A DNA stretch of 64,000 bases. Source: Leucogyrophana mollusca (taxonomy: Eukaryota > Basidiomycota > Agaricomycetes > Boletales). Location of the stretch: NCBI GenBank assembly GCA_021014945.1, contig MU266453.1, positions 1-64,000 on the forward strand, read 5' to 3'. Shown here piece by piece: positions 48,820 through 60,424 of this stretch (the stretch's first letter is position 1; every line of letters starts with the position of its first letter). A program made the position numbers and the translations under genes. Under the pieces are notes generated by a model, which saw only the letters and a program-made list of their open reading frames with translations, made no database searches and had not been told where the DNA came from.

Positions 48820-49079
48820 CTTCCGCCATCCGGAGATATTGCGATTCTCCACGCTTCAGGCTCATGGCGAAGCGGCACTCCACCCTACGGGCTGCTCCCA
48901 CCATACCACACTCGAACAATGTCATCCCTGGGTACGCTTGTTATCCGTAGACCATCACGGAATCGGGCAACAGAGTGGATCAGTTTGGTGTGCCCTTTGA
49001 ACACTTTTGTCGACGGGTGGAATAATCGATGCACAGCTGAAGACGCGATAGATGAAGGCTCAATAGATGAGGTAGACAT
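48820..49079 (-). pseudogene. WD40-repeat gene remnant, copy 3 (5' end only)
   Basis: Starts at ATG 49079 with MSTSSIEPSS and then [20 protein letters not shown], matching the start of the complete WD40 genes at 56316 and 60424. After the first blade (DIVRVW) the frame breaks. AISPDGGRIAS from the second blade lies in another frame at 48815-48840. The rest of the propeller and the tail are missing. The upstream region (49080-49290) still resembles that of the intact copies. Confidence 0.8.
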
Positions 49080-49473
49080 GAAAAACAGACGAAGGTGACG
49101 GGTGTGGGGGGCACGGAAGGCTTTCAAGGTGACGTCGGGGGGATGAGCGCACACGACACACTACTGCAAGGTGGGTCTGCCCTTATCCTCTCTGTACGAA
49201 TCATCAACGCATGTTTCACACATGCTCTCCATGACGCGAGGATGTGCGCCGCATGCCCTCGGCGCTTGATGCTGACGGCCGACCCTATATTTCGTCAGTA
49301 CCAGCGATCAATCTCGTCGCCCACCGCGACGGTGGTCGTTATCAATATCAATAATACACTATGATATATTCTGAGCTACCCTGTTTCCACAATTATATCC
49401 AACAAATAAGAGATATAGATATCGCCCGCTAGAGTTCTCCTGAGCGTTGTCCCGCAACAGTACTGCCTTACCG
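49080..49473. other. intergenic, old WD40 promoter sequence
   Basis: On the minus strand this corresponds to the upstream region of WD40 remnant 3 and shares short blocks with the upstream regions of both intact WD40 genes. The last part is the 3' side of the BTB gene. Confidence 0.5.
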
Positions 49474-50361
49474 TCAAGTAGTTTTTGGTAGGCCGTCAAC
49501 ACATTCCCTGATGAGTCGTAGAGTTTCAGCCTTGTCATACAAGACGCAAGCGCACTCCGGGTTAGGGCACTTGGCGTCCCAGCAGGCGCGCGCTTCAACC
49601 CACTCCGAAAGCCCAATGTTCAGCACTGTATCTCCCAGCGGCCGTACGTCCATCTCCAGGATGACTTTGTATTTCAGCTCTCTCCACGTATGATGATCGA
49701 TCTGCCGCCGACACCGCGGGCAGAATGCGACAACGTTGCTGCCCACAAAGGGATGCTCGTCCAGCCGTCTCCTGAGGCCCTCACGTCGGTCGCGGTGGAG
49801 TTGGAAGAGGTTGAGAACAGCGTCGGTGTCGAGTTTGCGGAGAGTGGGACGGTATTCCGGGGCGTGAATGTTGAGCGTGAGGGTCTGCGCAGAAGCATGT
49901 TTCGCCTCGCTCTCCCACCCGAACCGACTAGCGGCGGCGTATAGACGGAGAGGCTGGTCGAGAAGCGGTGGCGTCATCACGAGGATGCGAATGAGCGATG
50001 CCGGGCCGGGCATGTCGTACTTCTCCGCCGCGAATAGCAGTGAATCGACCTCGTCATACGAGCTGAGGAGGTTGATCGGGAGGCCGCAGATCATGCGGAG
50101 GAGGCTTTCGAGGGTGAACGCATCTTCCTCGAGGTGTATAACTTCTGGGGTGGACGGGGTGGTGGCTCTTTGCGGGAGGGAGAACAGCGCGCGGAACCAG
50201 CCGGAGGTTGTCTTGAGGGTATAGGAATGGACGCGGAAGAGGGTGCGATCTTTCGCGCCGAGGATCACATCGGCATCTGGGGATGCGAATTGTGGATGGG
50301 TGTTGTCTTCTGGGATGACCTTGGGTTCAATTACGGGTTCCGCTTCCATCATGACGGACAA
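49474..50361 (-). CDS. BTB/POZ domain protein
   Basis: Single-exon gene of 295 residues. The BTB domain starts near residue 25 with FASPDADVILGAKDRTLFRVH and HSYTLKTTSGWFRALFSLP, the fold that dimerises and can act as a cullin-3 adaptor. The middle part is helical. The C-terminal third has Cys/His pairs CPRCRRQIDHH and CWDAKCPNPEC, which may bind zinc. Genes of this shape are expanded in agaricomycetes. Partner and role are unknown. It interrupts the WD40 series and has the same orientation. Confidence 0.87.
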   Translation of the reverse strand: MSVMMEAEPVIEPKVIPEDNTHPQFASPDADVILGAKDRTLFRVHSYTLKTTSGWFRALFSLPQRATTPSTPEVIHLEEDAFTLESLLRMICGLPINLLSSYDEVDSLLFAAEKYDMPGPASLIRILVMTPPLLDQPLRLYAAASRFGWESEAKHASAQTLTLNIHAPEYRPTLRKLDTDAVLNLFQLHRDRREGLRRRLDEHPFVGSNVVAFCPRCRRQIDHHTWRELKYKVILEMDVRPLGDTVLNIGLSEWVEARACWDAKCPNPECACVLYDKAETLRLIRECVDGLPKTT

Positions 50362-50832
50362 GGCGCAAGGTTTTGTGGGCGCTGATAAGGTGCAAATCTA
50401 TTGCAGTGATTTCTTTCGTGAACCATTGATGAGCGCTCTGTCCCGCTATGGGTGATTGTCACTCACCTTTTCGTCCGACGAAATCTGTCTTTTCTCAGTC
50501 CTACTAGGTATATGAATCGGAGAGGGTGTTAATGGTTCGGTTTCAGATGGTGATGGTTGCATTCAAAGTAAGTCATGTCCTTGTATCTATCGCAGGTGAA
50601 AACGTATAAAAAAACGCTGAAAGAGTCAAAAGATAAACACATGGCCGCGGGACGGCACAGCACCAACCAACTGCGACCGACCCAATCAAGACTCGATAGT
50701 ACCCGAACAATTTTCTCTCATTTCTACAAGTTAGCTGTTCCATTGCTTCTGTAGGTCTATTGACAGCGATGTCAAAGGCCTTGCTGCTCGCCTGTTGGCA
50801 ACTCCCACCTTCAAAGCGCCCGTAATCTGACC
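50362..50832. other. intergenic, divergent promoters
   Basis: Separates the divergent BTB and P450 genes. No gene is seen; no core promoter element stands out. Confidence 0.5.
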
Positions 50833-52971
50833 ATGATTATCGCTGGTTCGGACGCGCTGATCTTGATCGGCGCTACCTCTCTCGTATGCTACCACTTCCT
50901 AAACAGACGATGGAAGATCAGGAGCGGAGGGTTCCCTCTACCACCTGGACCGCAGCGGCGACTTCTCGTCCGGAATTTATTTGATCTTCCCGTCTTTGAG
51001 CCATGGAAGAGGTTCGCGTTCTGGAGCGAGGAATACGGTTCGTGTGCTCCTGACACTCTCCGATCCAACTATGGGTTACAATCCATTATGCAGGTGACCT
51101 CGTCTACCTCCGCACGTTTGGTACCGGCATCCTCGCCCTGAACTCGATAGAAGCGGTGAACGAGCTCTTCGAGAAGAGGTCACAAGTATACTCAGATCGG
51201 CCTACCTTTGTTATGGCCGGAGAACTGATTGGCTTCGACCAAGTCAGCGCTACTGTCCTCTAGACTTAGCACCTGACCACTGACTTAGATTTTTTTCTAG
51301 ACCTTGGCATTTGCGCATTACGGCACGTCGTGGAGGCAGCAGCGGAAGCTCGCCCACAGTGCTCTCAACAGCGAGGCTGTCAAGAAATATCACCAGCTGC
51401 AGGAACACGTCGTCGCCTTATATCTCGAAAGCCTCGTCAGCGATCCTACGGGCTACGCATCCGCCATTCATCTGCAAGTTCTTGTTGTGCCTGTTTGATT
51501 CGATGCTCACTTACAACGTACAGGGCGTCGGGCCGTATCATCCAATCTGTCACCTACGGATTCCCCGCTGAGTCTCCCGCTGAATTGGTAGGCATATTTT
51601 CTGAATCATGTCGTTGCGCATACCTTGGACTGTGCTTCAGTACCTGGACGACATGGTCAAGATGATGGACCTGGTGACGGAGTACTTCAGGCCTGGGGCC
51701 TTCCTCGTGGACTTGATCCCACAGCGTAAGCTTTCTCATCTGCGCGTGAAATACTCATCTCACTACTCTTTTAAGTGAAACATCTGCCGACCTGGCTTCC
51801 ATTCAATAATATCCATCAAATCGCAGCAGCCGGCCGTGAACTCCTCCTGCGAGTGGTGGATCGACCTTTCCTCCACGTCAAGCGCCAGTTCGAGGAAGGA
51901 ACCGCACCACCGTCGTACGTCGCCCACTGTCTCGAGCAGCACAGCACAGGCGACGCCGGGGATGATATGGATTATTACATACGCTGGTCCGCCAACACGA
52001 TGTATGGAGGTAAGTTCGACCTCTGCGTGTGCATCCTTTACCAACGACTTCCCGTACACAGCTGGTGCCGAAACGGTGAACAACTTGTCTTCAACATACG
52101 TCGTAGCGATGTTTATCCGTCCTATTAATAGACATATGGCACTATTATAACGTTCATATACATAATGGCGTTGTATCCGGACGTGCAAGCGAAAGGTATC
52201 GAAGAAATCCACCGTGTAGTTGGGCTAGACCGCCTCCCGACCCTTGGCGACCGCGACCAGCTCCCCTATGTCAATGCCATCATCAAGGAACTTTATCGCT
52301 ACAACCCCGTCGTTCCCCTCAGCCTCCCTCGCACAAACACGGAGGATGATGTTTATCGAGGTATGAGCGTCGTTGAGCAAGCTGGGAACATGTTTGAAGG
52401 CTCCCCTTAGGATGCTTTATCCCGAAGAACACACTTATTCTTCCAAACGTCTGGTCCGTTTTTCTTCCCCGTCGCAACTCGACGAGATGCACTGATGATC
52501 TCCCGCAGGGCCATCTCTCGCGACCAAGACAGCGGTATCCCACCTGAGGACTTCGTCCCTGAACGATTCATGCCATCGCATGTCAAACAGACCGCAACCG
52601 ACCCCTTAACGTACACATTTGGCTTTGGAAGAAGGTCAGTGCGGCGCGTGGTCGGGAACATCGACGCTGGCTCATGTGGGTATGCAGGCTCTGTCCCGGA
52701 CGATTCCTAGGCGATAATAGCGTGTTTTTGTTCATATCGGGGCTCCTTGCGGCCTTCGATATAACGCAGAAGAGAGACGAGAATGGGGGGAGTGTGCCTA
52801 TGGACGTCCAGTTTGTTCCCGGGATGGTCAGGTAGGGTTGGGCTTCGTTGAAGCGATTGAATGTAGATGCTGATTACCGATCATAGCTATCCCCAGCCTT
52901 TTCCAGTTGACATTGTACCTCGATCACATCACATTGTTGCGGCGGTGAAGAGTAGGGCGGCAGCCCAGTAA
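50833..52971 (+). CDS. cytochrome P450 monooxygenase, CYP64-like clan, second gene
   Basis: Second microsomal P450, distantly related to the one at 847. Exon 1 has a membrane anchor and the hinge [17 protein letters not shown], where the usual GLPLIGN is changed. Later exons give [20 protein letters not shown] (C-helix), AGAET then [11 protein letters not shown], the K-helix stretch [14 protein letters not shown] (E-L-Y-R), [10 protein letters not shown], and the heme motif FGFGRRLCPGRF, whose GRR and LCPG halves lie on two exons joined over 52635-52687. The C-terminus [14 protein letters not shown] ends at TAA 52969-52971. About eleven introns. It looks complete; substrate unknown. Confidence 0.9.
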
Positions 52972-53275
52972 GGCTTTATCGATGACCCACGTCGCCAATA
53001 ACTGCACGATGCGCTTAACGTGGCGCAGAGAAAATGCATTCTTCAGATCGAGAGAGTTGTTGTGAAATCACAAGGCTGTGCCTAGATCACGGGCTGGTGG
53101 CGAACACGACGTCCTCTGCGGCGCTATTGACAGAAACAACTCACAGGAGTTTTCTTGATAGCCCAATAACATGGGAACGGTCGTCCCCACATCCGCTTCC
53201 AGGGTAAAGTCAGGTCGACCAGTCCCATCTTGACGATTTTCGGAATATCAAAGGTATAGATGATATAATCATAAC

Positions 53276-53761
53276 CTAATTGAAAGGCGTGGCCATCGCG
53301 ATGGGTAGTATGACGAGTTTTTCCTTGTCCCACTGAGATCGTTATCAACCTCCATAACGCGAGCTGTAGCCCTGGGCAAGATCCGCTCACCACTCCCTCC
53401 TTATAATAAACATCCTCTTCAACAATTCTTCTCACCACGTCGATGTTCGCCGCCTCATAAATCACGCAAGAGCCAACGAACTTTCGGTCCGCAGCTTCTG
53501 CTCCTACGGACTCGGGCATCATAAACCCACCACCGACCCCTGCAGTCAAGGCATCAGCCATAGATGCGTTTTTCAATCAGTTTCGTGTGTCATACTGAGA
53601 ATCTTCTGAGCGATGAGCCTGTTCACGTTGTCCAGATGTTGCTGTCTAATGGATAGTCGTTTCGCTAGCACTCCCTCGTTGTCTGGAGCCCAGAGCACGA
53701 ACGAGTGGAGAGTGGGAGCAGACGGGGTGACGGTGGACATTTCAAAAACTGCAGAATACAA
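53276..53761 (-). CDS. YCII-related domain protein
   Basis: Three exons. Exon 1 has ATG at 53761 and another at 53740 (MSTVTPSAPTLHSFVLWAPD); the second matches the family start better. RLSIRQQHLDNVNRLI is the YCII helix, followed by VGGGFMMPES, VGSCVIYEAANIDVVRRIVEEDVYY and, after the last intron, WDKEKLVILPIAMATPFN ending at the TAG 53276-53278. These are the dimeric alpha/beta-barrel fold residues of YCII proteins, related to muconolactone isomerase; most have unknown or catabolic roles. It is convergent with the P450 gene 304 bp away. Total about 110-120 residues, normal for the family. Confidence 0.88.
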
Positions 53762-54248
53762 AGGAGTAAACTCGGGAGGACTTGATGTTTGTCAGTGGAA
53801 CTAGAAAAGCAGTAGCCTTGCACGCAGAGCTGCGATGATTGCGTCGGACCGACGAGCCGGTCACCCGATCACCCCAAAATAGCAGCCGAGTGTGATCAAG
53901 TTGAAGTCTCGACAGCTTGCCGAGGTTGCAAAACTTGCAACAGATGGTTTATCGCTAACCGTCAGCCTCCGCAGCTCGCAACCTAACGTCTATCTTGTTG
54001 TGCGCGGAAGCATTGAACCGTGCAATTTGCCACGTTTGTTCTCTGACAACAAGTTGCTTGGAAGGGTAACGCTGTCTTCACGCCTCTGAGGCACGGATAC
54101 AGCGCATGACTTCCGTCGACAACCGAATCACCAGCCGTACATGGTATGAGGGCCTGACTATCCGAACGAAGGCGCTCTCGCACACAGGATGGCTTTTCGG
54201 CCTAGTTGAGGACCACTGAGAAGAAGAGAAAAGCGGGGCTCGACTCAC
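53762..54248. other. intergenic, no gene recognised
   Basis: Short frames only; lies between the YCII promoter and the 3' end of WD40 gene A. Confidence 0.5.
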
Positions 54249-56316
54249 CTACCGCCCCTGCAAGTGCCTCCGCCGCCTGAAGTACTCCCCGAAACAAATG
54301 GCGTCCAAGCACCCTGTGTCCTCGTAGTATGACTCCGCGTCGCTATCTTCAGGCTCTGAGTCCGAGTGGTCGTTCCTGGCAGCTCTGCGCCGCTCTCGGG
54401 CACGCCAGCGGCGTCGTTCATTTCTGTCTCTAGGAGGGGCTGCATAAAGTCGCTACAGGGGACTCACGGTCAGAGCAAATACGGATCGATGGAAGTGGAA
54501 TGCATACCTCATCAAGTTTTCCGAGCGCTATGTTAGCCTCGTTCCGGTTTCCTGATGGCTGCGTTCGGGAATGGGAAGCTTGTGCGTTTTCTTGTGTGTC
54601 TACATCTCTTTCTCGACGTGCTTGTTGATTGGTCGGCAACTAGGTAGCATGAGTACATATCAAATAACTATGAACTTCCCCCCCGAAACTTACCTCTGGA
54701 GAAGCGGGAGCATTGGCGCGTTCATGAAGGGGCAGAGGTAAATGTGGGGGGCCGTCCAGGAAATCCGCCGGGACGCGAGATCTGCGATGTCGGATATGTC
54801 GCCAGCCTTCACGGATGTTGCGTGACCATTTGCGACCAGACGCGGCGGGCTGAACGGTCGCTATGTCCTGCTCGAGTGGAGGATACTGCTGGGGCTCGGC
54901 AGGTCGCTTAAAAGGCACAGCAATGAGACTCCCATACATGAAAGATTGACGAAAACTTACGAGGCGCGGGCGTATCGACTCGGTGTCCCAGTCGTCATCG
55001 ACACTCGGCTTCCTTTCCTGCGGGCGCTGGGTGACGGACTGTTGCTGCACGACGGCGGGAAGCTACGTATAACGCGGGGAATCAGTTTCGAGGTACGCAA
55101 AATATGGGAACGCGAACTCACATCAAGTAGAGAGGAGTTTATTGAAGATGTATCATTGGGCGACTTGGCGCGAGCTTGTTTCTGCTGGAGGAGGGGTGGG
55201 ATTGGTTGTGTGATAGGTGGCTAATGTAAATATGGGGTGTTAGAGGGCAGAAAGGTGCATGCACGCAAATAATACCTACAGGTGGGTTTCGGTTGCTAGC
55301 GGAAGGCAGGGAGGACTGAGATAAAGAGTTCAGAATCAGTATTGAAGCAGAATGAAGATACTCACCGAGCCTTGGATTGCGAATAATCCCGTGTCCCACA
55401 AGTATACGTCGTTGTCTTCTCCGCAGCTGATGATATATTGGCCCTCGGGGGAAAATGCCACAGAAAACACCCTGCTATCTGCGTCGAATGAATTCCCAAC
55501 CTGCAGCCGCGTTTCCAAGTCCCAAACCCGGATTGTCCCATCAAATCCTCCACTCGCAATTCTTCGCCCATCGGCGGTAATTGAAAGGCAATTGACCTGA
55601 TCCTTGTGCCCGAGAATTGGCTTCCCCACTCGCACTCCCGTTTTGGAATCCCACACCTGAATGCTGTCATCCCAAGCCGCGGTGACGAGGAGACGTCCAT
55701 CTGGCGAATACACAACCGACGACACGAATTGTGTGTGGCCTTTAATGGGACCGACAACACTTTTGCCAGTCGAGACATCCAACACCTGAAAAAACCCATT
55801 CCATAGCCCAACAGCAATTCGCATTCCATCCGGCGAGAATGCCATGCAGGAGGCGCCGCCGTTGCATTTCAGTGGTCCTCTGTCAGGTCTGCCCGAGTCT
55901 GTGTCCCATAACCATATCACCTTCTCATTGGGCCACGACGCAGCCGCGATTCGCTGTCCATCTGGGGAATAGGCCAGCATCCAACCAATTTTGAGTTCGT
56001 GAACCACTTTCCGCGTCAGCGCATCCCATATGACCACACCACCCTCCTGCATTCCACTCGCAACTCTCCTGCCGTCCGGAGATATGGTTATCCACCTGAC
56101 GCTAGCATCATGCTGAAGTGGTTGCCTGTCTTGCCTACCACTCTCTGCATCCCAGATGATGACAGTCTTGTCGCGGGCTGCACTCGCAATACGCCGACCG
56201 TCCGGGAAATATGCAACGGAGTTAACCCACTTGGTGTGTCCTTTGAAAACTTTCGTCGGACTGCAGGACGCGGAACGCACGCCTGAAGACTCGATGGGGT
56301 TCGATGACTTCGACAT
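54249..56316 (-). CDS. WD40 seven-blade protein with conserved charged tail, gene A
   Basis: The first exon (56316 to about 55370) encodes seven WD40 units in a row, one complete propeller, from [20 protein letters not shown] to [13 protein letters not shown]. Six further exons, each with clean GT-AG borders, add about 260 residues: a Ser/Pro-rich linker ([12 protein letters not shown]), [14 protein letters not shown], a basic block [20 protein letters not shown], a polar stretch [19 protein letters not shown], and a final exon with [20 protein letters not shown] then [11 protein letters not shown]. Stop is TAG at 54249. Gene B (58080) has the same exon plan and tail. No NACHT or other NLR domain precedes the propeller. 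The role is unknown; propellers serve as docking surfaces. Confidence 0.85.
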
Positions 56317-58079
56317 GCTACGAGGAGACGAGTGACGGGTGGGTGGTTAGTGAAAGTCGCCGGAACAATGTTGAGGGAAGCTTTGATGAGCGGAGCACAG
56401 CTACTTGAAGGTGAGCCTCTTCTTATGCCCTCTGCGCATGCTGTGAGAACCCTGTGTACCTACTGATCGAAGCACGCCTCCTGCCTTTGGCGAGCGCTTG
56501 ATGCTCTTCGCATAGACAGGATTAGGACGAGGGCATCTCGTCTTCGTTAACCAAACCGCAGGCAACACCACCTAGCGCAAAACCCGTTTGCCACAAGACT
56601 CGGCGGTTCGACAATATCAACGTGGTGCTCGGATATGGGACCAAAAGGGGTGAAGGTATTCAAGGCTTTCAGGGGCGGCGTCGAAGGAGGGTGATAGATC
56701 CAGGTATTTAAAGATAGGTCCGTTCTCATACTTTTTTGTATGGGTAGATAATCGCATGCTGTTCATAAAGCATGAGCAGTGGTATTTTTGGCGCACACAG
56801 GTTCAAGATATGGGTGTCTTGTCCTCCTTTACTCGACCTATACCTTGACTTATACCCCGCCGTAGGCTATGTCGTCATGCGCATTCTCCAGGTTCCCGTC
56901 TTGGCGCGTAACCGAACTCAGCTGTTCCGTTGTTGTTACACGTGTGTGGACACCACGTTGTGTCATATGTCCCATACTAGTTCCAGCCTTCCCCATTCCG
57001 CCCCGAACAGACCACGATCCCGTGCGCGTCCACCACAAAAGACGAGCGCTGTGCCGCGGGATGGGACTGCCACGCAGACGAAACGCCACTACAGGCATCT
57101 GGTCTCTGAAGTAAGTGCTGCCGGTCTCTATAAGGGTTGTTTTGCAGCTCGGCCGTGTGCATGCGGGACTTAGCGGGGGGGATTGCGTAGGGAGACACAG
57201 GGGAACTAGGGAGCAAGAGACGAGACCCGGGGGACCGACTCGAATGAGAGAAAAGACGCGACCCGATTCGGAGAATCGACAAGCGGAAGGCAAGGGAAAT
57301 CGACGAGGAAACGGCGAGACGTGGAGAATCGAGAACGCCATAGGCGCATGCAGTGCATTCTTCACAAGCCCCAGCAAATATACAGCGCGAGAATATGATG
57401 TTAATATGTTTCCCCCGATACTACCGTTGGCGGCACCCCTTCTCTCGCAATCCCGCCCGCCGTCCGTCCCCGTTTACGCTGAGGCCGTTCTTGTCAGCGA
57501 TTCCCGGGCACGAAAATCGTGGGATGCAGCGATGTCGAAAGAAGCTTCCAGTGAGTGGTCGAGGGAACCACTGAGGAAGACATCGAGAGCCAGGATGCAA
57601 GCATGAGTTACCGGTTTATGGAACGTAAAATCAAGTGGCTGATGTCGGAGAAAGTCAGCGTGCTGGTTTCCCCTGCTGACATGACACTTTAATCAGCTCT
57701 TCTACTACTCTCACGGCCACAACTGGCCCGGGCAGCTTGCATCCATTCCAGAACATATATGACCCACCGCGATCAAGGAACAGTCAAGATCAGAGAAAGT
57801 ACCAATGACGGGGCTGCGAGGAAGACCTTGCGTCGGGATGGATGGTATGAGGATGTGATATGCAACAGATGTAGCAACTAGCAGTGCGGACACTCGAGCA
57901 CTCCAATCTCCAATGGAGGCCTGAAGGAACAATGAAGGAACGTCTTGCCGAGACACGGGGTGCAGGACGTAAGAATTGATCGAACTGAATGACCACGCGG
58001 CTTCTCCCAAGACTAGATCCGAGGATATGATCTGAAATGTGCACTGCTGCGAAGAAGAGAGAAGCAGGGCTCGACTCCC
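56317..58079. other. intergenic, no gene recognised
   Basis: The first 200 bp are the upstream region of WD40 gene A and share blocks with the upstream of gene B. Open frames at 56772-57606 (up to 163 codons) are compositional and show no domain. An AG-rich tract lies at about 57180-57340. Confidence 0.4.
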
Positions 58080-60424
58080 CTACTGCGAGTGCGTGTGCCT
58101 CCACCACCTAAAGCACTCCAGGAAGCAGAAGGCATCCAAGCACCCCGTGTCCTCGTAGTATGACTCCGCATCATTATCTTCAGGCTCGGAGTCCGAGTCC
58201 GGGTCCAAATCGTAGTTCCTGGCGGCTCTGCGCCGCTGTCGGGCACGCCAGCGGCGTCGTTCATTTCTGTCTCTAGGAGGGCCGGCGGCCATCCGCTAGG
58301 GGGAGCTTCAGTTAGATCGGAACACGGTCAATGAAAATTGGAATGCACACGTCATAAGCCTTTCCGAGCGCTACGTTAGCAGCTATTGGCGGAGACACCT
58401 CGCTCTGATTTCGTGATGGCTGTGTTCGAGACGAAGTTTGTGCATTTCCTCGCGCGTCTGCATCCCCGTCTGGACGCGCTTGTGGGTCAGTTGGCAACTA
58501 GGTAGCACGAATAGATATGAACCAGTCAATGCTGTCAATGGGAACGTTTACTGCTAACGCTTACACCTGAAGAGGCGGGAACATTGGGTCGCTCGTGAAG
58601 GGGTATGTGTGCAGAGTTATCTGCGAGGTCCGTGGAGGCGCAAGATTTGCGAGCTCGGATACGCTCCCAACGTCCACGGATTGTGCGCGACCATGGGCGA
58701 CCAGGTACAGAAGACTAAACGGTCGACGTTACGCGTGTTTGTGGGTCGGTCGGCAACCAGTATGAACAGATATGAACCAATCAATATAGTCAACGACAAC
58801 CACTCTTACTTAAACATACCTTTTTGGAGACAGGAACTATGTGATGTTCGTCGGGAGGAGGACATGATGAATCATCTGGGACGTCTGCGAGGACGCGAGA
58901 CTTGCGATCGCGTATACGTCGCCAGCGCCCACGGATATTGCGTGACCATTTGTGACCGGGCTTGGCGGGCTGAACGGGTGATACTTCAGGCTGGAGTGGA
59001 GGATCCTGCTGAGGCTCGGTAGATCGCTTCGAAGGCGTACGAATGAGAGCATACCACGCAAAAAAGCTCGACGAAAACTTACGAGGCGCAGGCGTATCGA
59101 CTCGGTGTCCCAGTCATCGTCAACACTTGGCTTTCTTTCCTGCGGGCGCTGGGTGGCGACGGCGGGAAGCTAGGTGAAACGCGGAGAATCAGCTGGGAGG
59201 TATGTAGAATATGAAAACGCAAGCTCACGTCAAGTAGCGAGGAGTGTATGGAAGACGTGTCATTGTGTGACCTGGTACGGGCTTGCCTGGGCCGGTGGAG
59301 GGGTGGGACCAGTTGTGTGATAGGTGCCTAATATAAACCGAGATGTCAGCGGGTAGAAAGGTGCATACATGCGAAGAATGCCTAGTACAGATGGGTTTTG
59401 GTTGCTAGCGGTAGGGGAGGACTGAGGTGGAAAGTTAGAAGCAGTACCGAAGCAGAATGAAAATACTCACTGTGCCTTGGATTGCGAATGACTCGGATTC
59501 CGTGTCCAATAAGTATACGTGATCTCCGCCGCTGATGATGTAGCGTCCGTCGGGAGAGAATGCGACAGAAAGCACCCAGCCATGCGCGTCGAACGAATCT
59601 CCAACCTGCAGCCGTGTCTCCAAATCCCAAACCCGGACTGTCCCATCTTGCCCTGCACTCGCAATTCTTCGTCCATTGGTGGTAATTGCGATGGAGTTGA
59701 CCTGATCCTGGTGCCCCAACATCGGCTTCCCCACTTCTACTCCCGTTTTGGAATCCCACACCCGGATGCTTTTATCGGCCGACCCAGTGACGAGGAGACG
59801 CCCATCCGGTGAGTACACAACCGACCACACCAACACCATGTGGTCTTTTATGGGACCAACGACAACCTCACCAGTGGCGATATCAAACACCTCGAATGAC
59901 CCACCGCTTACCCCAGCAGCAATCCGCGACCCGTCCGGTGAGAACGCCATACAGTGGACGCCGCCATTACATTTCAGTGGTTCTTTGCCAGATCTGCCAG
60001 TGTCCGCATCCACCAATCGTACCACCCTCTCATTGGCCCACGGCGCAGTTGCGATCCAACGTCCATCTGGGGAATAGGCCAGCCTCCAAACACCACTTTC
60101 ATTGAATTCATGAACCACTTTGCGCGTCAGCGCATCCCAAACGATCACTCTCTTCTCTATCCCACTCGCGATTCTCGTGCCATCCGGAGATATTGCCATC
60201 CACCTGACACTGGAATCATGGTGAAGCGGTTGTCCATCTTGCCTACCGCTCTCAACATCCCAGACGATGACGGTCTTGTCGTTGGGCGCGCTTGCAATAC
60301 GCCGACCGTCCGGGAAATACACAACAGAGTTGACCAGTTTGGTATGTCCTTTGAAAACTTTCGTCAGACAGCAGGACGCACGATACACGCCTGAAGACTC
60401 GATGAGGTTCGATGACGGCGACAT
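58080..60424 (-). CDS. WD40 seven-blade protein with conserved charged tail, gene B
   Basis: Paralogue of gene A in the same orientation. Exon 1 (60424 to about 59470) gives seven WD40 units, from [20 protein letters not shown] to the last blade HGWVLSVAFSPDGRYIISGG. The tail exons repeat the plan of gene [54 protein letters not shown] and a last exon [20 protein letters not shown] then [11 protein letters not shown], ending WWRHTHSQ at 58080. Intron 58498-58819 is unusually long because it holds a decayed copy of the preceding exon. The blades of A and B differ mostly at loop positions while the last tail exon is nearly the same, suggesting it is under constraint. Role unknown. Confidence 0.85.
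58560..58770 (-). repeat. degenerate duplicate of a tail exon inside an intron of WD40 gene B
   Basis: On the minus strand the stretch reading ATCCGTGGACGTTGGGAGCG matches ATCCGTGGGCGCTGGCGACG of the exon at about 58820-59020, and is preceded by a copy of the next exon's start (CTGGTTGCCGACCGACCCAC against CTAGTTGCCAACTGACCCAC). Frameshifts and a stop prevent use as coding sequence. Confidence 0.7.

Noticed and set aside
54249..60424. WD40 genes as parts of NLR-type (NACHT or HET) incompatibility genes
   Set aside because: Start codons lie directly before the first blade, and no NTPase or HET motifs are found upstream.
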